Positions 12,559 to 18,672 of a stretch of 18,672 bases of DNA are shown piece by piece. Both the position numbers and the translations under genes were made by a program. How positions within the stretch are numbered: position 1 is the first letter of the stretch; each line of letters starts with the position of its first letter. Origin of the DNA: a candidate division WWE3 bacterium (GTDB lineage: Bacteria > Patescibacteriota > WWE3 > UBA101185 > UBA10185). A model generated the notes under the pieces. It did no database searches, was not told the origin of the DNA, and saw nothing but the letters and a program-made list of their open reading frames with translations. The DNA lies in contig JAGQNX010000057.1 of the NCBI GenBank assembly GCA_020427865.1, positions 1 through 18,672 on the forward strand, read 5' to 3'.

Positions 12559-15453
12559 TTACTTTTCAGCATAGGGGCAAATATCTTTGTAATCACACCA
12601 ACTACAATGCATTCCGGGGGTAGCTTCAAAATTTCCTTTTTTCATTTCTTCTACTACGGCGGAAACCTGTTTCTTTTTTTCTTCTAATTGTTCAGGAGTT
12701 CGAGTAGTACTAATTACTTCACCACTTTCTAAATAGTACATGCTAAATTTTTTGGGATCGTAACCAAGGGCTTCTTTTGCACCAATCGCATAAATTGTTA
12801 TCTGGTCATCTTTATCTACTTCTTTTTGATTTTTAGGGCTACCTGTTTTGTAGTCTATTATTTCTATTCCAGATTCTTTACCGTCATCAAACACATCTAT
12901 ACGGTCTATTTTTCCATAAAACCTTACACCGCCTAATGTTAAATTAAAGCTTTGTTCTAAACCTAAGTGCTTAGGTTTGTTTTTTATTACGTCAGCATGA
13001 TAATTTGTAAGTAAAGTAGCACCTTCTTTATACCGCAGATCTCTATGGTCGGCATCCTCATAACCTAAAGGTTGCCAATTTTGTGCATACATATTTAGCA
13101 ATGACTCTAAGCTGGTATCAGCTCCTATAATTAGTGCGTTATGAAAATCACGTAACGTGTCATGTATAGAAATTCCAAAACTTAAAGCGTGGCTAGGTGG
13201 TGCAGGCAGATTTAAGATGTATTTGTATTTATAGTTTAGAGGACACATATTAAATGCCTGCATTTGGGAGTAGCTTAAAAACTTAGGTTCATAACCATTA
13301 GATAATGGACGCCCAGTTAAAGATTTAAAACCAGATTCAACTCCAAATAAGCTTAGTTGAGAAAGCGCATTTTTAAGGTCAAGCATATTAACTTCTGTTT
13401 CTTTTATCCCTGTCTCTTCTAAATAACCGCTGGGAGTAGTGTCTCTTCTACCACCATAGTTTTTTGCAGATAACATATACAAATATTTTTCGGCACGGGT
13501 CATTCCTACGTAAAATAAACGACGTTCTTCTTGTAAATGTTCATCACCCGAGGGTAAAGTTTCGGATAAAAGCTCGTCAGGGACTTCAAATTTATCACGA
13601 CGATTGCGTGTAGGAAATCTGTTGGAAACAAGGTTTACCATAAATACCACAGGAAACTCTAAACCCTTACTTGCATGTACAGTTAATAAATTAATAGTAT
13701 CAATATCTTCTATCTCTGATTGTGCAGGATTATCCCCGGCATCCATAATTAGGTCTAAGTAATCTATAAGATCCACTACAGTAGGAAGTTCTTTTGTTTC
13801 TTGCTTAAAGGTAAGTTGGAAGCGTTTAACCTTTTCTAAAAATAGATTTAGATTTCCAATTGATAAATTTCCTTCTATAGATTCATTTTCTGTAAATTGT
13901 TTGATGTAAGAAATATCTGTCACAAAGTTGTATAACAAATCGCTTGGTAAATCTTTTGTAATTTGAGCCTGATATTTTTCTATAAGAGATTTAATAAGAT
14001 CTAAACTTGGATCTGGATTTTTTAAAAACACATCCCAAAGTGGAGTTTTATTGTATCTAGCAGTAGATAAAATGGAGGAAATCACTGAAGCATCTATATT
14101 TAGAGTAGTAATATTTAATACTCTATAAAGACTAATAGCATCATGAGAATCAATTAATATCTTTAAAAGTGCAATTAAATCTCTAACCTCATCCCTATCA
14201 TAAAGTCCCCGATTACCCACTAGTTGATAAGGTAAACCGTAAGAACGCAATGCCAAAACAAATGGATCTAGGTGACCGTTTGCGCGAGCCATAATCGCAA
14301 AATCTTTATATGTGTAATTAGGTTCTCGTGCAATTAAATCTAAAATTGTAGATACTACAAATTCTACTTCATCTTCTAGAGTATCTAATCTAATTATCTT
14401 GGGTTTTACATTTGAACTACCAACCATAGAAGTTAATTCTTTAGAAATGCCAAGTTTGGATTCTAACGTATCCGGGTTATTATTTTGAACGAGTCTATAA
14501 GAGGGATCTAACACTTCTTGATACGAACGATAGTTCTCAGTTAATGTAGTCATTTCACATCCAGGATAGTCATCTTTAAAGTCTAAAATGTTAGAAATAG
14601 CAGCACCTCTAAATTTATATATTGACTGAGAATCATCGCCAACAGCTAATAAACTTCTCGTAGTAGAATCTTTTAAGTCGTTGGGAGAAAAAAGCATTTT
14701 TATTAATTGATACTGTGCAAAATTTGTATCTTGAAACTCGTCTACTAACATATGACTAAACTGAGATTTGTATTTTGCCAACACGTTTGGTCGTGTTTTA
14801 AAAAGCTGAAGAGTCCATAAAATTAAATCCCCAAAATCTAACTTTGAATTTTGAATTTTTAACTGAGTATACTTATCATAAATGTAGGCCATTTCTTCCC
14901 AACGAGCTTTTTCTTCAACCGCTGCGTCTAAGTCCGTGGAACTACTTTTAAATTTTTTTGCAAACTCTAAAAACTGTTCTGGTGTAATGGCTTCATCTTG
15001 TAATCTAGATATAAAAGTTAATATTGCAGAAATAAATTTTGTAGGATTTCCTAAGGGTCTAAAATATTTTAAATCTAACTTAAATATATACTTTCGTAAT
15101 AGTAACCACTGGTCAGGACCAGACAAAATCTTATAAGAAGGATCAAGACCAATTTCCATACATTCTTTTTTTAAGATACGGTCAGCAAAAGAATGAAAAG
15201 TGTATACCCAAGGCTCTTCATACCCAAGAGGCATAATATCACCTAGCCTTTCCACCATTTCGGCAGAAGCTTTTTCGGTAAATGTTAAGGCAACAATATT
15301 GTTAGATGTAATACTCTGCTTTTTTAGAAGGTATTCTATACGTTGAGTTATAACACGAGTCTTTCCAGTACCCGCACCTGCAACAACGAGATGAGCACCT
15401 TGATCAAAATGAGCAGCCTTTTTTTGAGAAGAGCTTAACTGAATTTTTGCCAT
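12559..15453 (-). CDS. UvrD-type helicase fused to iron-sulfur RecB-family nuclease
   Basis: A 964-residue single-chain helicase-nuclease. The N-terminal two thirds are a superfamily 1A helicase: Walker A GAGTGKT (26-32), FTEKASAEM, Walker B LVDEFQDTN (236-244), motif III GDDSQSIYKFRGA (272-284), TVHASKGLEFPVVF and EERRLFYVGMTRA. The C-terminal about 230 residues are a PD-(D/E)XK nuclease: ISIHDTL (His764), GKIDRID (Asp850) and EIIDYKTG (Asp867, Lys869). Four cysteines, Cys737 and then Cys950, 953 and 959, have the arrangement of the iron-sulfur cluster in AddB, AdnA and Cas4 nucleases. It should unwind and resect double-strand breaks. No AddA/AddB partner subunit is visible here. It lies 32 bases downstream of rmuC on the same strand and may be partly co-transcribed with it. 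Confidence 0.92.
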   Translation of the reverse strand: MAKIQLSSSQKKAAHFDQGAHLVVAGAGTGKTRVITQRIEYLLKKQSITSNNIVALTFTEKASAEMVERLGDIMPLGYEEPWVYTFHSFADRILKKECMEIGLDPSYKILSGPDQWLLLRKYIFKLDLKYFRPLGNPTKFISAILTFISRLQDEAITPEQFLEFAKKFKSSSTDLDAAVEEKARWEEMAYIYDKYTQLKIQNSKLDFGDLILWTLQLFKTRPNVLAKYKSQFSHMLVDEFQDTNFAQYQLIKMLFSPNDLKDSTTRSLLAVGDDSQSIYKFRGAAISNILDFKDDYPGCEMTTLTENYRSYQEVLDPSYRLVQNNNPDTLESKLGISKELTSMVGSSNVKPKIIRLDTLEDEVEFVVSTILDLIAREPNYTYKDFAIMARANGHLDPFVLALRSYGLPYQLVGNRGLYDRDEVRDLIALLKILIDSHDAISLYRVLNITTLNIDASVISSILSTARYNKTPLWDVFLKNPDPSLDLIKSLIEKYQAQITKDLPSDLLYNFVTDISYIKQFTENESIEGNLSIGNLNLFLEKVKRFQLTFKQETKELPTVVDLIDYLDLIMDAGDNPAQSEIEDIDTINLLTVHASKGLEFPVVFMVNLVSNRFPTRNRRDKFEVPDELLSETLPSGDEHLQEERRLFYVGMTRAEKYLYMLSAKNYGGRRDTTPSGYLEETGIKETEVNMLDLKNALSQLSLFGVESGFKSLTGRPLSNGYEPKFLSYSQMQAFNMCPLNYKYKYILNLPAPPSHALSFGISIHDTLRDFHNALIIGADTSLESLLNMYAQNWQPLGYEDADHRDLRYKEGATLLTNYHADVIKNKPKHLGLEQSFNLTLGGVRFYGKIDRIDVFDDGKESGIEIIDYKTGSPKNQKEVDKDDQITIYAIGAKEALGYDPKKFSMYYLESGEVISTTRTPEQLEEKKKQVSAVVEEMKKGNFEATPGMHCSWCDYKDICPYAEK

Positions 15454-15467
15454 ATAGTATCTTGCCT

Positions 15468-15476
15468 ATTATTGCA
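15468..15476 (-). promoter_or_regulatory. Possible -10 box of the helicase-nuclease gene
   Basis: On the minus strand TGC is followed by AATAAT, ending 14 bases before the ATG at 15453. It lies in the short gap after rmuC, so the gene could be read both from rmuC and from here. Confidence 0.3.
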
Positions 15477-15485
15477 CAATAAGAC

Positions 15486-16577
15486 TTATAATAAAGTGCT
15501 TTCGCTATCGAGTTCTGGAAGTTTAACAGGTTCTTTTGGGGCATCCATAGCACTTACATTCTCTATTTTATCTACAAGTCTAGAGTATTTTTGACGCACA
15601 GCACCCATTGATTTAGAAGCACGATTAAGATGCCCATCCAATACACCTAAATCAGTATCAAACTTTTCTGCTTCAATCTTTATACCCGCAAGAGCTTTTA
15701 GTATTTCACCTGCATGTTTTTCTAGTTCATGTTGCTGGAACGCTACAAGTAATACTTTCAAAAAATATGAAAGAGTATTAGGCGAGGCCATTACTACATT
15801 TTTGTGTTTTGCGTAGTCTTCTATATCTGTAGTGTTTACAATTAATTCGTAATAAACGCTTTCAGAAGGTATATACATTAGTGCGTGATCTATGGTGCCT
15901 TCTTCAGGTAATAAATATTTTGTAGCAATCTCATCTATACGGTTTTTTACATCTTTAATAAATAATTTATTATGTCGATCACGTAACTCTACAGTTTCAG
16001 CCTCTACCATAGCTTTAAAGTTTTCCATTGGAAACTTAGAATCTATAGGTATTAAACCCGAATCTGTTTTTACAACAGCATCACAAATAGTGCCAGTGGA
16101 AAAACGATATTGTGTTTTATATAAATCTTTAGGTAAACAATTCGCCAAAATTTCGTATAAAAATTGCTCACCTAAACCTCCACGCAGTTTTGGGGATTTT
16201 AATACGTTACTTAAATCCTTTATGTCTTTTCCAAACTCTTGAATTCCTCCTAAGTGTTGATGAACAGCTCCAATTACCTTAGAAGCATTGTCCAAACGCT
16301 CCCATATAACTTTAGTTTGCTCTTGCATAGAATCTCGTTGCATTTTAAGTTGTGTTTCCAAACTAAAACGATGATCTTTTAATTGGCTTGCTAAAGTGTC
16401 CGAAGTTTTATCTACAGAACCTTTCATATCACGTAGCCAAGCAACTAAAACTTCATCATTATTATTAGACAATTGTTCTTTTAGGGATTTAATTTGTATA
16501 CTAAAAAACCAAACAATGAGAGCTGCAAATGCTATAAAGACAGCAATTAATATAAAAAGTAATTGGACAGTGGACAT
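15486..16577 (-). CDS. rmuC: DNA recombination protein RmuC
   Basis: A 363-residue RmuC-family protein. An N-terminal membrane helix (about 6-26) leads into a coiled coil (about 30-125, rich in Gln, Lys and Leu heptads) and a conserved domain (about 130-330) with GGLGEQFLYEIL, ICDAVVK and LIPIDSKFP. This is the family's endonuclease-like core, related to the PD-(D/E)XK fold. RmuC limits inversions between short inverted repeats and is thought to act on nucleic acids near the membrane. E. coli RmuC is about 475 residues; the shorter coiled coil explains most of the difference. An extended -10 box ends six bases before the ATG. Its place directly upstream of the helicase-nuclease suggests joint work in DNA repair or degradation. 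Confidence 0.92.
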   Translation of the reverse strand: MSTVQLLFILIAVFIAFAALIVWFFSIQIKSLKEQLSNNNDEVLVAWLRDMKGSVDKTSDTLASQLKDHRFSLETQLKMQRDSMQEQTKVIWERLDNASKVIGAVHQHLGGIQEFGKDIKDLSNVLKSPKLRGGLGEQFLYEILANCLPKDLYKTQYRFSTGTICDAVVKTDSGLIPIDSKFPMENFKAMVEAETVELRDRHNKLFIKDVKNRIDEIATKYLLPEEGTIDHALMYIPSESVYYELIVNTTDIEDYAKHKNVVMASPNTLSYFLKVLLVAFQQHELEKHAGEILKALAGIKIEAEKFDTDLGVLDGHLNRASKSMGAVRQKYSRLVDKIENVSAMDAPKEPVKLPELDSESTLL

Positions 16578-16583
16578 GCAAAG

Positions 16584-16592
16584 AGTGTAGCA
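16584..16592 (-). promoter_or_regulatory. Extended -10 promoter of rmuC, leaderless type
   Basis: On the minus strand TGC plus TACACT ends six bases before the ATG. No Shine-Dalgarno sequence is present. Confidence 0.55.
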
Positions 16593-16666
16593 GTTGAATA
16601 TTTAAAAAACAACTACTTTCCAAACTAAACCCGAATCTTACAGACACAACTTTTAACTATTATTCA

Positions 16667-16675
16667 TGCTAATAT
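16667..16675 (+). promoter_or_regulatory. Extended -10 promoter of the small membrane protein, leaderless type
   Basis: TGC plus TAATAT ends six bases before the ATG at 16682. No -35 or Shine-Dalgarno sequence is seen. Confidence 0.5.
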
Positions 16676-16681
16676 CATTTT

Positions 16682-17044
16682 ATGAAGTCAGAAAATACTT
16701 TGTGGACCGCTGTTATGCTAGCAAATGTAGGACTGCTTGCAGCATTAATTGTTTATATAGACCCTAACAATAGTAAAATCGCTATTGCTGCAGTACTTAT
16801 TACATCTTTAATCACATTAGCCACGGGAATAGGTTTGTTACACCAATATTTGTCCAAAAATAGGTCAATAAAGACTTTAAAAAATAAATATCCCACAACA
16901 CAAACAATACTAAAAATATTAAAAGTACTTGGGGTGATTTGGGGAATACTTACTATAAAAGTTGCAGGACTTCTAAATATTGTAACAGGATTTTTATTCT
17001 TAGCCTTATATTTTTATCTACTTTTTTATAAAAAAACTAGTTAG
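16682..17044 (+). CDS. Small polytopic membrane protein of unknown function
   Basis: A 120-residue hydrophobic protein with about four predicted membrane helices: 7-26, 32-54, then a closely spaced pair between 76 and 115. A basic cytoplasmic loop (about 58-75, rich in Lys, Asn and Arg) lies between the second and third. The positive loop suggests both ends are also inside. I recognise no family motif. The gene has its own extended -10 box and its 3' end overlaps the convergent gene at 17037 by eight bases, so the two transcripts may interfere with each other. Confidence 0.75.
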   Translation: MKSENTLWTAVMLANVGLLAALIVYIDPNNSKIAIAAVLITSLITLATGIGLLHQYLSKNRSIKTLKNKYPTTQTILKILKVLGVIWGILTIKVAGLLNIVTGFLFLALYFYLLFYKKTS

Positions 17045-17360
17045 GTAAAATAAGCTCATTTAATATATCCACATCTAGTGATTTTTGAATATTTAATTGC
17101 TCCTCTTTTATTGAATCCAAAGAGTTACTCAAAATTTCTAATTGCGCTGGAGTATCTAAAGTGGTGTTAGCTAAATCCTGTTTAAGTCGTGAGAATTGTA
17201 CATCTTCTTCATTCGAAAAAAAGTAAGACGAAAAACGTTCTACAACATTGTAACGCTGGATTCCTGCAACTAAAACTGCAAGAAATAGTACAACTAAAAA
17301 CTTTTTGTTGAATTCGTATTGCCGTAAAGAACTATAGTATGCGGACTCACCTTTTATCAT
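17037..17360 (-). CDS. Single-pass membrane protein of unknown function
   Basis: A 107-residue protein. A short basic cytoplasmic head is followed by one membrane helix (about 20-36, KFLVVLFLAVLVAG) and an outer region of about 70 residues that is acidic, Leu-rich and probably helical or coiled-coil. Its ATG overlaps the upstream stop as ATGA, so translation is coupled to the secreted protein encoded at 17357-18163. A bitopic protein coupled to a secreted helical protein suggests a complex at the outer face of the membrane, but this is inference. I recognise no family. Confidence 0.75.
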   Translation of the reverse strand: MIKGESAYYSSLRQYEFNKKFLVVLFLAVLVAGIQRYNVVERFSSYFFSNEEDVQFSRLKQDLANTTLDTPAQLEILSNSLDSIKEEQLNIQKSLDVDILNELILPN

Positions 17361-18163
17361 ATACTCTCCCAGGGGTTAACTTCGTACAATCTTTCCAAAA
17401 TAACAATAGCAGAAGCTATGTCAGATTCAGCTTCGGTAAGAGTATTTACAGCCGCCACGATTAAGCTTTGTTGCCTTTGAGCATATTTAACAGAAGACTC
17501 TACATTTTGTAATTGTGCAGGATCTATATCTAGATCTCGTAAATAGTTTGATGCAATTATTATTTTTTCGGAAGCATTAGAATACCTAGTATATACGAGA
17601 TTTACATCATTACCGGCCTTTGCGGCTAACGCCATATGAGCTTCTACATTTTGATTTATTAATTTTAAGCGGTTTGCAATGGACTCCAGCTTTAATTTAG
17701 AACTTTCGACTGCAAATATATAAATAATAGGATTTACTCCCACTATTTGAGAATCTATTTGATCTTCGATTTTTTTTAACTGTTCATGTGTAGTTGATGT
17801 TTGGATAGTAGGCTTTAGAGCATCGGCAGAATCAGATAGCTGTGAAATCATACCTCCAACTGCAAACTTTTTTGTAGTATCAATACCGTCATTATTTTGA
17901 TAGTCAGTTAATACATTAGTAAGCCTAAAAATAAACACATCGAGTTTAAGAGTTAAATAATTCTTATATGTAGCAATATCTTCAGGTGTAGCACTAGTGC
18001 AAAAATCACTAGAACAAGACTTTCTTATTTGAATATATGCATCTTTTGTTTGTAAAAATTTAGTCACTAGGGAATCTGCAGATTCCTGTGCAAAAGCAGT
18101 ATTGGAAAGTCCAATAAGCAGAAACAATATTAAAATAGATGTATTAATAACCTTATTAGACAT
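17357..18163 (-). CDS. Secreted all-helical protein of unknown function
   Basis: A 268-residue protein with a clear signal peptide: basic start, hydrophobic core ILILFLLIGL, and a cleavage site after AFA near residue 25. The mature part is predicted almost entirely helical, with charged, Ala/Leu/Ser-rich segments and long heptad-like stretches, so a helical bundle or coiled-coil assembly is likely. Two cysteines close together (SCSSDFC) could form a disulfide. No enzymatic motif is visible. It is the first gene of a two-gene minus-strand unit with the single-pass protein and shares a 27-bp divergent promoter region with the TatD gene. I do not recognise the family. Confidence 0.78.
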   Translation of the reverse strand: MSNKVINTSILILFLLIGLSNTAFAQESADSLVTKFLQTKDAYIQIRKSCSSDFCTSATPEDIATYKNYLTLKLDVFIFRLTNVLTDYQNNDGIDTTKKFAVGGMISQLSDSADALKPTIQTSTTHEQLKKIEDQIDSQIVGVNPIIYIFAVESSKLKLESIANRLKLINQNVEAHMALAAKAGNDVNLVYTRYSNASEKIIIASNYLRDLDIDPAQLQNVESSVKYAQRQQSLIVAAVNTLTEAESDIASAIVILERLYEVNPWESI

Positions 18164-18190
18164 TTGATGTATTTATTTTACAATACAAGG
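18164..18190. promoter_or_regulatory. 27-bp divergent promoter with overlapping -10 boxes
   Basis: The two start codons are separated by only 27 bases. On the minus strand TAAAAT (18180-18175) ends 11 bases before one ATG; on the plus strand TACAAT (18179-18184) ends six bases before the other. The two boxes overlap by two bases, so polymerase should not be able to occupy both at once. Both mRNAs would have leaders of about five bases or none. Confidence 0.5.
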
Positions 18191-18672
18191 ATGCTTATAG
18201 ACTCACATATTCATCTACCACATAAAAAATATGAAAAAGACGTGGATTTAATTGTTCAAGAAGCCACTATTGCAGGAATCACAAAACTTATTGTTATTGG
18301 CACACACTTAAAAGATAACGCGATTGTAAGTAACTTGGTAAGCAAGTATCCAAACTTGTATTGCAGCTTAGGAATTTATCCTAATGACGAACTTAGCACT
18401 AATGTAGACGAACTTGCAACAAAATTAGAAGTTCAAATAAAGAATTCCTCCAAAATTAAAGCTATAGGAGAGTGCGGAATTGACATTACAGATTGGGAAA
18501 ATCAAAGGCCTATTAATGAACAAATTAAGCTTTTTGAGGCACAGCTTTTTTTGGCTCAAAAATACAAATTACCCATTGTAATACACAACAGAAACGGGGA
18601 TGAGCAAGTGTTAAATAGTATTAAAAAGTTTCCTGATGTAACAGGAGTACTTCACTGCTTTGCATCTAGTTG
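18191..18672 (+). CDS. tatD: TatD-family metal-dependent hydrolase (3' truncated by window edge)
   Basis: The first 160 residues of a TatD-like TIM-barrel hydrolase, typically about 255 residues long. Visible metal-site blocks are DSHIHLPH (the HxH near residue 6), AIGECGID (the bridging Glu), LPIVIHNRN and VLHCFASS. Family members are metal-dependent DNases with reported 3'-5' exonuclease activity. The block that usually reads GxHP appears as GIYPND, with Tyr in place of the common His, a modest deviation. The ATG is six bases after TACAAT with no Shine-Dalgarno sequence. The frame is open to the end of the window. A housekeeping repair or turnover role fits the nearby rmuC and helicase-nuclease genes, though it is not co-directional with them. 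Confidence 0.9.
   Translation, partial: MLIDSHIHLPHKKYEKDVDLIVQEATIAGITKLIVIGTHLKDNAIVSNLVSKYPNLYCSLGIYPNDELSTNVDELATKLEVQIKNSSKIKAIGECGIDITDWENQRPINEQIKLFEAQLFLAQKYKLPIVIHNRNGDEQVLNSIKKFPDVTGVLHCFASS

Noticed and set aside
16682..18163. Type IV pilus assembly or toxin-antitoxin role for the small envelope genes
   Set aside because: No prepilin cleavage motif, PilN/PilO signature, or toxin fold could be identified; only membrane topology supports any link.
1..18672. CRISPR array, transposase, integrase, phage genes, tRNA or rRNA
   Set aside because: No regularly spaced repeats, DDE or HUH motifs, integrase boxes or tRNA T-arm and acceptor pairs were seen on either strand.

Overview
The window is AT-rich, densely packed bacterial chromosome. 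It uses TGA as a stop and contains no tRNA, rRNA, CRISPR array or insertion sequence that I can recognise. Several traits together suggest a Candidate Phyla Radiation (Patescibacteria) genome: compact, divergent housekeeping proteins, a DipZ-like redox fusion, paired FemAB-like proteins, a G5-3D secreted protein, small envelope proteins without recognisable relatives, and very short intergenic gaps. This placement is inference; no marker gene fixes the lineage.

Layout. 3-371 (+): 3' part of a RibD-type deaminase. 409-528: possible short transcript and terminator. 537-1927 (-): a GC-rich 56-residue membrane protein, a short thioredoxin, and a nucleotidyltransferase-fold protein. 1987-4669 (+): greA, then a PcrA/UvrD helicase. 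4677-4924: a structured, repeat-flanked, GC-rich intergenic region. 4925-9809 (+): G5-3D secreted protein, GT-C glycosyltransferase, CcdA-TlpA (DipZ-like) thiol exporter, rsmA/ksgA. 9799-10533 (-): membrane-anchored cyclophilin. 10700-12558 (+): two FemAB-like aminoacyltransferases in tandem. 12559-16577 (-): rmuC followed by a UvrD helicase fused to an iron-sulfur PD-(D/E)XK nuclease. 16682-18163: three small envelope proteins. 18191-18672 (+): 5' part of a TatD-family hydrolase.

Functional themes. Cell envelope: FemAB pair, G5-3D protein, GT-C transferase, cyclophilin. Extracytoplasmic thiol redox: DipZ-like protein, perhaps with thioredoxin supplying electrons. Nucleic-acid maintenance: PcrA, helicase-nuclease, RmuC, TatD. 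Transcription and ribosome maturation: GreA, RsmA.

The most consistent unexplained pattern is promoter placement. At eight genes a -10 box, often in extended form (TGn followed by TAAAAT, TAATAT or TACACT), ends 6-10 bases before the start codon and no Shine-Dalgarno sequence is visible, which predicts leaderless mRNAs. Two further genes with weaker boxes fit less exactly. Only greA, trx and the GC-rich small gene show Shine-Dalgarno sequences. Other points for a second look are the branched, direct-repeat-flanked palindromic element at 4677-4806, a 27-bp divergent promoter at 18164-18190, and two intergenic hairpins (7200-7236 and 10547-10584) that share sequence.
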